A stretch of DNA of 64,000 nucleotides from DASRFR01 sp035651455. GTDB lineage: Bacteria > Acidobacteriota > Terriglobia > Terriglobales > Acidobacteriaceae. The stretch is from assembly GCA_035651455.1 (NCBI GenBank), contig DASRFR010000029.1, forward strand, positions 310,001-374,000. The letters run 5' to 3'. Below are positions 40,456 to 50,074 of this stretch, piece by piece. A program made the translations under genes and the position numbers. The notes under the pieces were generated by a model. That model worked only from the letters and a program-made list of their open reading frames with translations. It was not told the origin of the DNA and did not search any database. The first letter of the stretch is position 1, and the number at the start of each line of letters is the position of its first letter.

Positions 40456-42714
40456 TTACTCAGGCGGGGGCGGATTAGACTCCACGTGCGCGCGATGCAA
40501 CTCATCCATGAGCTTGTTAAGGACTTCGCCCCTCTTGTCACTGTGGAGCTCGTGCTGAAGTTCTTCGAGTGCGAGCTTCACCACGTGATAGTGATGAGCT
40601 CCTGCAAATTTCGGATCCGAAGTTACATCCAACCACACCTTGTGCATGAGTTCCAAGTCTTCGGGACGCATACGCGGGGCATGCGGGCCCAATGGGTACT
40701 CGCGGACGGTTCCATCAGGAGCATGAATTTCCAGTACAAGGCGCGGCCGGGGTTCGGGCAACCGCTCCCAGGCATCTCCCGTCAGCTTTGCCTGTTCGTC
40801 CGCCGCCAGCTTGTTGGAAAGGCCGCAAACGATGCGGCTGGAACTGAGGCGCTGTGCCGTGACCACGATGGCTTCGAAAACATCGCTAGCCGGTACCACG
40901 AGTAGCGAAACCGGTTTGCCTTCCTTTTCCGCCACCGCCACTACTGACGTAAACAACTCCTGCTCGTATTGGTCGAAAACCTCGCTGGTATCCATCACCG
41001 TGCTGCCGCTGAATGTGGGTTCCCGATGAAACAGCCGCGCGCTCATGACCACGACATCCTGCTTCGTGGTATCGGTCCGCGACAGAATATTGCGAAGGTA
41101 GTAAAGATTTCGTGGATCCCTCACCGCCACCAGAATATTCCCAGGCCGCACCCCCATCGCGCCGCTGCCCAGCTCCTGGTTGCCGTAAATCCTGAACTGG
41201 TCGAGTTGTTCCGGTTTTCCGTGTCGTTCTCGTGCGACCTGCCGCTCCGAAACTGTGAAGATCACAAAAAATACCGCGCTGAAGGTGACGCCCGCGATCG
41301 TAGCTTCGTGCTTCGTAAACAAATTCACCGTGGCGGTCATGAACAGCACCGCCGAAATCACCAACAGCCCGAAAGGAATCTCAGTCTTGCCGATATGCAG
41401 GTTGCCGGGCACCTTCCAGGCGCGGTTCTCTGGCTCAGTGAAGCGCAACACCAGGACGGCGAGGGAGTTCATGGCGAAACTCCAGATCACCCCGAAGGCA
41501 TAGAGTCCCGCCAGTTTGTAGACGTTGCCTCCACTAGCCAGAATGGTAAATATCTGCAATCCAACGATAAGATTGATGATGCGATAGCTGGTCCCGAATC
41601 GCGAATGCGGCCTTTGGAACCAGTCGGTCAGGACGCCATCCTCCGCGACCCTATTCAGAACGCCGTTGGCTCCCACTATGGACGTGTTTTGCGCACCCGC
41701 GAGGATCAACACACCAACAAGCACCACGAATGCGCGAAACAACAGCTTCAGTGTGGTGGGGCCGACCAGGTAAATCGCAATACCGCTGATCAGGTTCGCG
41801 AAATAACTGGGGCGCACGCTGTCGGGAATGATCATGACCCCGAAGAAGGAGACCAGCGAGGTAAACAGCAGGCTGTAGATGAAAATGACGAGCCCGGTCT
41901 TCTGAAGATTCTTAAGCTTGGGGTGCGCAATCTCGCGGTTCACCTGGGCTAGTGTCTCTTCGCCGCTCATGGCTAGCACCGAGTGTCCGAAGCCGACCAG
42001 CATGATGATCCAGGTGAATTTAGTGGCAAACGACCCGAACAGCCATCCGAGAGATTCGTGGTCTAGTTTCACTACCCCCGGACGCAGCGGGTTCGGTGGG
42101 ATCTGGATATTTGTCTTGAAAATCGTGATCGTGCACCAAAGGATCAGGATGACCACCATCACGGTGGTAATCGCCATGATTTGCAGCGCCCTCTGGCTCG
42201 ATTCGTGAATCCCCTGGGTGTTCTTCCACCAGAAATAGAACGTGACGAGCACCGCAAATACCGCCGAAAAATAGTTCTGCGAGAATGTGATGGGATGATG
42301 CAGGTACCCGCTGAGATCCTGTATGAAACCTGCAAGGTACTGCCCTGCCGAAACTGCGCTGATGGGGCCTGTCAGAACATAATCGAACAGCAGCGCCGAG
42401 ACTGAGAATTTAGCGAGAGAACTTCCCAACGCCTCTTTCACTACGCGGTATACACCGCCGCGAACGAACATGGCGCTCGACTCGATGTAGAGCGCACGTA
42501 CTGCGTAACTGAACAGCATGACGGCGAGAATGAACCAGGGAGCGCTCTTGCCAATCACCTTTTCCGCATCGCCCGCCACGTAATAAGCCGACGAGGCTAA
42601 ATCAGCAAGAACAATGGCGGCGGCTCGCCAAAACGAAATGAAGGTCAACATTACCGTTGTGGCAACGAAGACCTTTACCGCGGGCCGCTTCGGACTTTCC
42701 AGAAAGGTAGACAT
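40456..42714 (-). CDS. APC-superfamily permease with C-terminal cytosolic domain
   Basis: A 752-aa membrane protein: twelve or so helices over residues 15-490 in the amino acid-polyamine-organocation fold, then a soluble region of about 230 residues. The transport part has ADLASSAYYVAGDAEKVIG on helix 1 and VGFGHSVLAMSGEETLAQVN on helix 6. The C-terminal part (ILVAVRDPRNLYYLRNILSR; VVAVAEKEGKPVSLLVVPAS) looks like a universal-stress-protein-type regulatory domain. Acidic and His-rich residues mark the end (HAHVESNPPPPE). The substrate is unknown. An upstream TTGAGT/CTATAT pair could be the promoter. Confidence 0.87.
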   Translation of the reverse strand: MSTFLESPKRPAVKVFVATTVMLTFISFWRAAAIVLADLASSAYYVAGDAEKVIGKSAPWFILAVMLFSYAVRALYIESSAMFVRGGVYRVVKEALGSSLAKFSVSALLFDYVLTGPISAVSAGQYLAGFIQDLSGYLHHPITFSQNYFSAVFAVLVTFYFWWKNTQGIHESSQRALQIMAITTVMVVILILWCTITIFKTNIQIPPNPLRPGVVKLDHESLGWLFGSFATKFTWIIMLVGFGHSVLAMSGEETLAQVNREIAHPKLKNLQKTGLVIFIYSLLFTSLVSFFGVMIIPDSVRPSYFANLISGIAIYLVGPTTLKLLFRAFVVLVGVLILAGAQNTSIVGANGVLNRVAEDGVLTDWFQRPHSRFGTSYRIINLIVGLQIFTILASGGNVYKLAGLYAFGVIWSFAMNSLAVLVLRFTEPENRAWKVPGNLHIGKTEIPFGLLVISAVLFMTATVNLFTKHEATIAGVTFSAVFFVIFTVSERQVARERHGKPEQLDQFRIYGNQELGSGAMGVRPGNILVAVRDPRNLYYLRNILSRTDTTKQDVVVMSARLFHREPTFSGSTVMDTSEVFDQYEQELFTSVVAVAEKEGKPVSLLVVPASDVFEAIVVTAQRLSSSRIVCGLSNKLAADEQAKLTGDAWERLPEPRPRLVLEIHAPDGTVREYPLGPHAPRMRPEDLELMHKVWLDVTSDPKFAGAHHYHVVKLALEELQHELHSDKRGEVLNKLMDELHRAHVESNPPPPE

Positions 42715-42855
42715 TTACCTGCACTGCGGCCCTTTGCACCCAGGACCCCGCAAACTTGCCGTCCGAAAAACCTCTTCGGGTAAACCTCTGGAAGATAGCA
42801 TATAGGAAATGTGCCAGTGAAGGACTCAACCCGTTTGAAAGTCAGGTGAATTCCT

Positions 42856-42873
42856 CAAATGCAAGCGCATTTG
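42856..42873. promoter_or_regulatory. inverted repeat between the permease and RDD genes
   Basis: CAAATGC-aagc-GCATTTG is a perfect 7-bp inverted repeat. It lies 45 bases after the RDD gene stop and 140 bases before the permease start, and may be an operator or a weak terminator; no U-tract follows. Confidence 0.35.
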
Positions 42874-42917
42874 GATGAAGCCAGTGAGGATTAAGAAGCC
42901 TTGATTTGCAATGCAGG

Positions 42918-44333
42918 TTAGAGTTCCTCAGTGGCAGTGTCCGAGGCCGCGCCTTGCCCAGGGGCGGGTCCCAAGTAGGTATGCGTCATGCGGTCGTGCC
43001 AGCAGAGAGAATCCTCGTCGAGAAAGAACCATGCATAGCCCATACCCAGCGAGCCAACTGACAGGAATGAAACCAGGACGCGCCAGCGCCTTAATGGCCG
43101 CCCGACTGCACGCCCATCGAAACAGCTCACCTGCAGTTTCGCGAGTCTCAGGCCAGGCGTGTTGCCCGTGTACACCATCATCATGTATTGATATGTCGCC
43201 CAGAGGACCGCGGCAACTCCAGCGAGAATTCCAGCAAGCTCCGGCAGTGGCAACACATTGATACCGACCGCGAAAAGGGCGCTCACTCGCAGGCTGACGT
43301 AAGCGAATAGAGCCACTCCCAGAAGCACAGTCAGCCCATCTATTGCGGTGGCAAACAATCGGCGCTCAACTGACGCAGTGCGGAGCGGAATGTCAATGCC
43401 CGGCCGCTTTGGCGGCTCTTCATCTGCTTCGGTTTCGATCATGATGCCGCCCAGTGCCGGGGGCGGCGGCGCAATCTCGGGCACTTCCAGGATGCGTGGT
43501 TGATCCATGATGGGATCGGCGAGTTCATCTCCAATAGCCGAAGAGGGCCCAAAACGCGGGAACTCGATCAGTTTGCCCCATGGTTCGGGCACGGAGTTGG
43601 GCGGGAGTTCGCGACTGGGTTTTGGGACCGGGTGCTTATTTTCTGCCTCTACTTGCGCGCGCTCACTGCGAGTTTGGGCCTCGGGTATCTGCGCTGTGCA
43701 CATGCTCGGCGCCTCGGGGCTTCTGACCGCAACCGCCTCCGAGCTGGTGACCGGAATCGACGAGCTTGCGGTCTCGGTCCTGGCCGGCTCTTGTGGATCG
43801 AACCTGAGCCTAAGCGAAGGATAACGGGGTGCCTTTGGCTTTCGGCGGGATCGATACCGGTCCAGCCTGGCCGCCAGTTCTTGCCTCCACGGCTCCATGT
43901 CTTGCGAAATGCCGCTGTTCAGACCTGTGGTGCCGCAATCCTTTTTGGCGACATCCTCAACGTAAGTATTTACCGTGCTAGCAGCCGCTCCGGAAATGCT
44001 GATTGCCGCTTCCGATTGTCCGTTCCGACTTCCAATATCGGCTCCCCTTGGCGGCACCGCGGTCGCATCATCGGACTCATCTCCGGCATAAAGTTTTGGT
44101 GACTCAGGTTTTTGGGCATCTACGACAAACTTCTGACGTGGGTTGCGCGGCGCCGCCATCTCCGCTTCCATGCCAGCTGCGAACACACCACGACCACTCG
44201 CGCCTTCGGAAGAGAGCTCCGCACGGGTATTCGCCTCGCGATCAAGTTCGGTATCCGGTTCAAAGCGTAGGCGACTTTCGAAACGAGTGGCTGGGTCGCA
44301 GCGGCACACACCACTGCAGCGGGGACAGGACAT
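42918..44333 (-). CDS. RDD family membrane protein with N-terminal zinc-ribbon-like motif
   Basis: A 471-aa protein in three parts. Residues 3-12 form a compact CPRCSGVCRC motif that may bind zinc. Residues 15-310 are low-complexity, charged and proline-rich, probably disordered. The C-terminal 150 residues are an RDD domain with the founding ERRLFATAIDGLTVLL start, four helices, MMMVYTGNTPGLRLAKLQV and DEDSLCWHDRMTHTYL. RDD proteins are inner-membrane, some acting in ion transport. Here the long N-terminus would be cytosolic and could bind a partner. It is divergent from lptD across 167 bases. Confidence 0.85.
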   Translation of the reverse strand: MSCPRCSGVCRCDPATRFESRLRFEPDTELDREANTRAELSSEGASGRGVFAAGMEAEMAAPRNPRQKFVVDAQKPESPKLYAGDESDDATAVPPRGADIGSRNGQSEAAISISGAAASTVNTYVEDVAKKDCGTTGLNSGISQDMEPWRQELAARLDRYRSRRKPKAPRYPSLRLRFDPQEPARTETASSSIPVTSSEAVAVRSPEAPSMCTAQIPEAQTRSERAQVEAENKHPVPKPSRELPPNSVPEPWGKLIEFPRFGPSSAIGDELADPIMDQPRILEVPEIAPPPPALGGIMIETEADEEPPKRPGIDIPLRTASVERRLFATAIDGLTVLLGVALFAYVSLRVSALFAVGINVLPLPELAGILAGVAAVLWATYQYMMMVYTGNTPGLRLAKLQVSCFDGRAVGRPLRRWRVLVSFLSVGSLGMGYAWFFLDEDSLCWHDRMTHTYLGPAPGQGAASDTATEEL

Positions 44334-44500
44334 TACGGAACGTTAGAAGAACGCCAGAGAGCAATTGCAGTATGAATCAATTCGCCTGAAGATCGCCACA
44401 AAAATCTGGTGGCCGACTTTGCTCAATCAGCAGCAAGCGTGCTAACGTCACGAAGATACCCCTTGCGACCGTTCGTCAGTGGGATATTCGTGCGCTTCCG

Positions 44501-46963
44501 ATGAGCTCTCGCACACGATTCCTTATTACGGCGATTTTCCTCAGTTACTTGTTTTTGCTGCCTGCCGCAGGAGGCAGCCGGCTGGTTTTCGCAGATTCCA
44601 CTCCCGCTTCCAGGGACCCAGGCTCTAACGCATCGTTGCCCGCCGATCCCTCCGCTGCAAGCCAGGAGGAAATCACCATCCGTGCGCTTGAGCAGGAGAA
44701 GGTTGGACCCGTATTCAAGTTGCGTGGCCAGGCCGAAATCCATTATCGAAATTACAACTTCTACGCCGACCAGGTCACCTACAATTCCCAGACCGGTGAT
44801 GCCGAAGCAGAGGGTCATGTAGTACTCGAGGGCGGCCCCAATGATGAACACATTGAGGCCAGCCACGGCAAATACAACATTCGCACGCAGGCGGGGATTT
44901 TCTATAGCGTGGTTGGAACCACCGGCGTGCGACTGCACGGCACGCGCACAATTCTCACGTCCTCAAATCCCTTCGCTTTCACGGGGAAAAAGGTCGAGAA
45001 AGATGGCCCCGATCATTATGTCGTATACGACGGAACCGTAACCACCTGCGAACTACCGCATCCCAAGTGGCAATTTAACGCTCACAAGGTAGTCGTCGAC
45101 GTGGGAGGCGATGCGAAGATCTACAACAGCGAGTTTCGCCTGAAAGGCATTCCTGTGTTTTATTTTCCTTTTGCAACACACCCAGTGGAACGCCTGGGCC
45201 GGCAGTCCGGCTTCATGATTCCTACCATCGGCACCTCTTCGGCCAAAGGGTTGACCGCCGGAGAGTCCTTCTATTGGGCTCCTGATCGCAGCAACGATGT
45301 CACTCTCGGTACCGAGTACTATTCAATTCGTGGCTGGGCCCCGCACGGAGAATTCCGCTCCCGTCCCAATGAGGATTCCTACATCAACCTGAATTACTCC
45401 GCTATGTTCGATCGTGGCTTCGGCTTTCCACCGGTGAACCAGGGAGGTCAGGACATTCGCCTGAACTCAGAAGACGCTTTGCCGCACCACATCCGGGGAG
45501 TCACGCAGATCGACTATTTGACTTCTTTCGTCTACCGCCTGGCTTTCAACGAGTATTTCAACCAGGCAGTCAACTCAGAAGTGAAGTCTCAGGCCTTCCT
45601 CTCCAACACCACCGATGGTTACTCGTTCAACGCTATGAGCGAGCATTACCAGAATTTTGAGAGCACGACGGCGGGCGACGTGATCTCCATCTGGCATGCC
45701 CCTGGCGTCAACTTTTCCAGCGTGGACCGCAAATTGGGCCGCTCGCCCTTTTATTGGTCCTATGACGCTGCCGGCGGAGGTCTCTCCCGCAGTGAACCTG
45801 GCTTTACTACTGACAGTTTCCTGGCGCGCTTCGACCTGAATCCCACGATTTCAATGCCGTTGCTCTTCGAGGGCTGGTCGCTCCGTCCGGCCCTGGCCCT
45901 CCGCGATACCCTTTACAGTAAGGAACTGCAGCCAGGCACTGGCATCGGAACAGCCTTCAATAATTGGATCAACCGCAAGGCTCTTGAGACTTCATTTGAG
46001 ATTCGCCCTCCATCGCTGAGCCGCGTGTTTGACGGCGAACTGCTGGGCCGCAAGTGGAAGCATGTTATCGAACCGAAGATTAACTACGACTATGTGACCG
46101 GTGTAAACAACTTCTCCCGCATTCTTCGCTTCGATGAGCGCGATATCCTCAGCGACACAAATGAGATCGAATACTCCATCGTCAATCGCCTATATGCGAA
46201 GCGCAGCGTTCCACGCGCCGAAGATTGCAATTCCGAGGGCATGACCTCTTTGACCATCGCCGAGGCGGCGCCGCAAATGACTGCCCCGTGGATGCGTCCG
46301 CAGCCTCCGGAAAATGCTGGGTGCTCGACTGGATCACAGTCGCGCGAAATCATCAGCTGGGAACTCAAGCAGAAATACTTCTTTGATCCCACCTTCGGCG
46401 GCGCGCTGGTGCCCGGTACGATCAACGTGCTCACCACCACGGCCGATTTCACGGGTATAAACTTCCTCACCGATGAGCGCCATTTCTCACCTCTTGCCTC
46501 ACGGCTGCGCATCGCGACCAGTGCCCGGACAGACGCCGAGTGGGACGTCGACTACGATTTCAAGAAGGGCCGCGTCAATGGCAGCACCTTGGTTCTGAAC
46601 TACTACTACGGCCCGTTCACCGTTGGGGGCGGCGACGCCTATCTGCTCGTGCCGAACCCGGCATTGTCTGCAACAGCCCCCGTCGAATCGGAGTTTCACC
46701 AGTTCCGGGTGTTGCTCGGCTACGGTCGTCCCAACAAACGCGGCTTGAGCGGTGCCGCCAGTTTTGGCTTTGACGCCCGGCTCAGTTTCTTGCAATACGG
46801 CACCCTGCAAACCACCTACAACTGGGACTGCTGCGGGCTGAGTCTCGAATTCCGCCGCTTTGCCCTAGGCTCGGTACGCAACGAGAACCTCTATCGCTTC
46901 AATTTCACCCTGGCGAACATCGCGGCGTTTGGCAATCTTCGGCGCCAGGAGCGGCTATTCTGA
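44501..46963 (+). CDS. lptD: LPS-assembly protein LptD
   Basis: An 820-aa outer-membrane protein that inserts lipopolysaccharide into the outer leaflet. After a signal peptide (to about residue 33, LVFA|DST), an OstA/LptA-like jelly-roll domain (about 60-150: YNFYADQVTYNSQTGDAEAE and GHVVLEGG) accepts LPS. The large C-terminal barrel (about 220-815) has the family pattern of paired strands such as DVTLGTEYYSIRGWAPHGEF and LNYYYGPFTVGGGDAYL. It ends in a hydrophobic strand region (YRFNFTLANIAAFGNLRRQE). No lptE was seen beside it. Start ATG at 44501; no good ribosome binding site. Confidence 0.93.
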   Translation: MSSRTRFLITAIFLSYLFLLPAAGGSRLVFADSTPASRDPGSNASLPADPSAASQEEITIRALEQEKVGPVFKLRGQAEIHYRNYNFYADQVTYNSQTGDAEAEGHVVLEGGPNDEHIEASHGKYNIRTQAGIFYSVVGTTGVRLHGTRTILTSSNPFAFTGKKVEKDGPDHYVVYDGTVTTCELPHPKWQFNAHKVVVDVGGDAKIYNSEFRLKGIPVFYFPFATHPVERLGRQSGFMIPTIGTSSAKGLTAGESFYWAPDRSNDVTLGTEYYSIRGWAPHGEFRSRPNEDSYINLNYSAMFDRGFGFPPVNQGGQDIRLNSEDALPHHIRGVTQIDYLTSFVYRLAFNEYFNQAVNSEVKSQAFLSNTTDGYSFNAMSEHYQNFESTTAGDVISIWHAPGVNFSSVDRKLGRSPFYWSYDAAGGGLSRSEPGFTTDSFLARFDLNPTISMPLLFEGWSLRPALALRDTLYSKELQPGTGIGTAFNNWINRKALETSFEIRPPSLSRVFDGELLGRKWKHVIEPKINYDYVTGVNNFSRILRFDERDILSDTNEIEYSIVNRLYAKRSVPRAEDCNSEGMTSLTIAEAAPQMTAPWMRPQPPENAGCSTGSQSREIISWELKQKYFFDPTFGGALVPGTINVLTTTADFTGINFLTDERHFSPLASRLRIATSARTDAEWDVDYDFKKGRVNGSTLVLNYYYGPFTVGGGDAYLLVPNPALSATAPVESEFHQFRVLLGYGRPNKRGLSGAASFGFDARLSFLQYGTLQTTYNWDCCGLSLEFRRFALGSVRNENLYRFNFTLANIAAFGNLRRQERLF

Positions 46964-47022
46964 TTCTGCCGTGTTGATCGCATTCGCCTACTAAGAGCTG
47001 GGGATTGTATTACGATAATTCC

Positions 47023-47868
47023 ATGCCCCACGCCTCGCAGGAACTCTCTGCCAAGTACGACGCCCTCCGAGTCAACCTGCGCTCTCGTGGGCGAACCTTG
47101 ATCGCATACTCCGGCGGGGTGGACTCCGCATTTCTTGCCTGGACCGCCCATCAAGTACTCGGCGACAACATGCTCGCTGTAATCGCCGATTCCCCCAGCC
47201 TCGCCCGCACTCAACTATCGGACGCGCTTGCATTTATCGCGGAGCACGATATCCCGATTCTCGTGATCTCCACCGGCGAACTCGATCGCCCCGAATACAT
47301 TCGCAACGATGGCGCCCGCTGTTTCCACTGCAAAGACGAACTGTTCACGGTCATGGAGGAAGTGCGCCGGGAACGCGGCTTTGATTGCATCGCTTATGGG
47401 GTCAACATGGACGACCAGGGAGATTTCCGTCCCGGGCAGCAGGCTGCTCGCCAACATCACGTCGTCACGCCCCTGCTCGATGCCGGTCTGACAAAGCAAG
47501 ACGTTCGCGAATTGGCGCATATCACTGGACTGCGCATCTGGGACAAGCCTGCTTCCGCCTGCCTTTCATCCCGCATAGAGTACGGCCGCCCAGTCACCCG
47601 GGAGGCGTTAGCCACCATTGAAAAAGGCGAGGACGCATTGCGGGCACTTGGTTTCCGGCAATTCCGTGTGCGCCATCATGGCGAGATCGTGCGTCTGGAG
47701 ATTGCTCGCGAAGAACTTGCTCAGGCGCTGACCCCGCAGATGGCCGCTGAATTCACCCGGATTTTCAAGTCTCTGGGCTTCACCTTTGTTACCCTCGACC
47801 TCGAGGGATTTCGGTCCGGTTCAATGAACTCCCTGCTGTCTATTGAACAAATCCGCGAGGCAGGTTGA
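47023..47868 (+). CDS. larE: ATP-dependent sacrificial sulfur transferase LarE family protein
   Basis: A 281-aa PP-loop ATP pyrophosphatase of the LarE family, which gives up a cysteine sulfur to make the nickel-pincer cofactor of lactate racemase-like enzymes. The PP-loop is LIAYSGGVDSAFLAW (about 25-39). CFHCKDELF and the sulfur-donor Cys in DKPASACLSSRIEYG are present. The ATG at 47023 is taken; a TTG at 47005 would add six residues. No larB, larC or larA is in the window, so the partner genes are elsewhere or the target cofactor differs. Confidence 0.92.
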   Translation: MPHASQELSAKYDALRVNLRSRGRTLIAYSGGVDSAFLAWTAHQVLGDNMLAVIADSPSLARTQLSDALAFIAEHDIPILVISTGELDRPEYIRNDGARCFHCKDELFTVMEEVRRERGFDCIAYGVNMDDQGDFRPGQQAARQHHVVTPLLDAGLTKQDVRELAHITGLRIWDKPASACLSSRIEYGRPVTREALATIEKGEDALRALGFRQFRVRHHGEIVRLEIAREELAQALTPQMAAEFTRIFKSLGFTFVTLDLEGFRSGSMNSLLSIEQIREAG

Positions 47869-47921
47869 TTGAACTTTTAAGCGGCAAGCAAATTTCACCT
47901 TCTTCTCTGCCCAAAGAGATT

Positions 47922-47950
47922 GCTCCAGCGCAAAGCTTTTGCACTGGAGC
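47922..47950. terminator. hairpin between larE and the porin gene
   Basis: GCTCCAG (47922-47928) and CTGGAGC (47944-47950) pair, with an inner GCAAA/TTTGC pairing in the loop. It lies between the convergent stops at 47868 and 47971 and is best explained as a bidirectional terminator, though it has no long U-tract. Confidence 0.5.
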
Positions 47951-47970
47951 ATTTGGATCGAACCAAGAGA

Positions 47971-49809
47971 TTACGGCAAGTAGTACCGGAACGATGTCAG
48001 GACCATGTTCTCGATGCCGTGCGGTGCGCCGCCGCTGCCGGCCCAGGTATTCCGCGTCACGTAGGAATACTGCGGTCCAAGCTGCAAAGTACCTTTGGGC
48101 CCCTTGTAGAGCCGATACCAGAAGCCTGCGGTGCTTTCGGTAACCACGCGTGTGTCCGCCGTGCAACTCGACAAGCTGCCCGGCAGGAATCCGTTTGACG
48201 ACGTCGGGAATTGCCCGCTGGTCGGCGTGCCCGGCGGCGTCTCCGTAAAGCATCCAGTATTCTTAAATAACTCCGACCCGTAACCCTCGCCTTTACCGGA
48301 AGAGGTCACGAAGGCTCGGCGGCCGGCATATTCGGCGCCCCCGTTCAGGTAAATATCGAATTTCGTTTTGTGCAACTCCAGAGTGCCTAAGCCCTGGTAA
48401 CTGCGAATCAGAGCTAACGAACCCACCGGATCCACGGTGACGTCCGCCAGCCCCGCTGTGCCGTAGCGGCCAATACCGTTGCCGCCCAGGAAGTGTACGC
48501 CGAAGTCGAACTGTTTCTTGACTGTCACGCGTGCATTGGCGCCGATTCCTCCGCCCCATGTTGAATTGTTGAATGCCAGAGCCGCCGATGAACCGGTCGT
48601 CCCTCCGCACGTTCCTGTGTCGGAAGTCGTCGCGCAGGGAAAGATGCGTTCGCGAAACTTCGAAACCAGCCCGAAAACCTCGTAATGCCCAATGCCCGGC
48701 TCAAACACAGCTTTGGCAATGAAATCGGGGGCGGGATTGAAGGAGTAGGTGGCCGCCGGATTGTAAAGACCGCCAGAGGTTCCTGCAGAACCCAGCACAA
48801 AATTGTTGCCGTTGCCGTGTGCGGTCAAAGTTTCCTGGGAATTCTCTACTGAAAAAGCAAGCCATGCCTTGTTCCCGAAGTTTTTTGCGGCACGCACGCC
48901 GTACTGGCGCGCCCAGCTGAACCCGACGTGGTATTGGGGATCAATGGTCATTGGCAGGGCTTCGGTACGGTTGTCCACGCCCTTCTTGGTTTCCGTTACC
49001 AGGCTCCACATCTGCCCACCCGTAAAGCTCCAGCCGTTCTCGAGCGCCGCCTGTCCCCAGACTTGGCGTTGCCTCAGTGTATAGCTGTTGCTTTCGTTGT
49101 TGTTGGAGGTGGTGCCGGCGGAAAGAAAATCTGCCTCCACGTAACCGGTCATTTTGACGCTCTTCAGCTTGCCTTCCGCCAACATCGAGACTCGGGACTG
49201 GCGTCCCGAACCGAAGAATTCTCCCATCGTTGCCTGGGTCGCTCCCGGCATGGGAACGGAGTTGAAGGGCGTATTGATGTCAGAGCCTAGTGCCCGAGTG
49301 CGATACACCGTTTCTGCCGCCAGGAATCCTCCAGGCGTGATCGTAATGCCCTTATAGTGAAGTGCCAGCGGACTCTCAATCGCAGACTGCACGTTTTTTT
49401 GCGTCTCTTGCAAGCTCAGAGCCGTGCTGGTCGCGTTTTGCTTTAGATCGCTGACTTCGGTCTTGAGAGTTGAAACAGCTTGTTGCTGCTCGGTGGCTTG
49501 CGACGCCGCCTGGCTTGCGGTGCTCTGCGCCTGCGTTGCCGCCGTCTGGCTCTGGTCCAGCCGTTGCTGCATCTGTTGCATCGCCTGGTCGCGTGTCTGC
49601 AGCTCCTGGCGAAGTTGCTGAATTTGCTGCTGCTGGGCCTCCAAAGCTTGTTCCAGCTTGTCTAACTTGGCCGCCGTGGCACTCGTCGTATTATTTTTGC
49701 GGGCGGCAGTTTTCTTCGTGGACCTAGTGGACGAAGCTTGCGGCGCCGGATCTGCAAACGCATTGGTCGTGAGCAGGATCGCTAGCACCAGGGCGAAACC
49801 TTTCTTCAT
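47971..49809 (-). CDS. outer-membrane porin-like protein with N-terminal coiled coil
   Basis: A 612-aa exported protein: signal peptide (MKKGFALVLAILLTTNAFA|DP), a Lys/Thr-rich spacer, then a Gln-rich coiled coil (about 45-130, LDKLEQALEAQQQQIQQLRQ and on). A predicted beta-barrel of about 430 residues follows, starting near LALHYKGITITPGGFLAAET. The last residues (VTRNTWAGSGGAPHGIENMV; TSFRYYLP) end in an aromatic as barrel proteins do. The architecture matches trimeric porins with a periplasmic coiled coil. The substrate is unknown. The 265-base gap upstream holds no gene. Confidence 0.82.
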   Translation of the reverse strand: MKKGFALVLAILLTTNAFADPAPQASSTRSTKKTAARKNNTTSATAAKLDKLEQALEAQQQQIQQLRQELQTRDQAMQQMQQRLDQSQTAATQAQSTASQAASQATEQQQAVSTLKTEVSDLKQNATSTALSLQETQKNVQSAIESPLALHYKGITITPGGFLAAETVYRTRALGSDINTPFNSVPMPGATQATMGEFFGSGRQSRVSMLAEGKLKSVKMTGYVEADFLSAGTTSNNNESNSYTLRQRQVWGQAALENGWSFTGGQMWSLVTETKKGVDNRTEALPMTIDPQYHVGFSWARQYGVRAAKNFGNKAWLAFSVENSQETLTAHGNGNNFVLGSAGTSGGLYNPAATYSFNPAPDFIAKAVFEPGIGHYEVFGLVSKFRERIFPCATTSDTGTCGGTTGSSAALAFNNSTWGGGIGANARVTVKKQFDFGVHFLGGNGIGRYGTAGLADVTVDPVGSLALIRSYQGLGTLELHKTKFDIYLNGGAEYAGRRAFVTSSGKGEGYGSELFKNTGCFTETPPGTPTSGQFPTSSNGFLPGSLSSCTADTRVVTESTAGFWYRLYKGPKGTLQLGPQYSYVTRNTWAGSGGAPHGIENMVLTSFRYYLP

Positions 49810-50074
49810 TGTCTATCTCCTGAGAGGTGATAACAGCGCACAATAGCTATTTGTCGCAATAACAGGAATGTAATAGCGAGCTCTTGATGCTATGGAGCCT
49901 TTGTTAACAACTGATGAATGTTCCTTGAATATCCGGTGAATTGGGGTAAACAATAAGTAGTCGCTTGAGAACTCGGCAGCCACAAACTGGATCTGCACCC
50001 CTAACCCGGATCAGATGAACCTAAGGGACGGTTGTCGGGGGACGGGCTTGGATCGTGCGGCGTGAAGAAGTTGC

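Noticed and set aside
40969..41952. Plus-strand frame opposite the large permease gene (327 aa)
   Set aside because: Extremely His/Gln/Arg-rich with no ordered segment; the permease frame is unambiguous.
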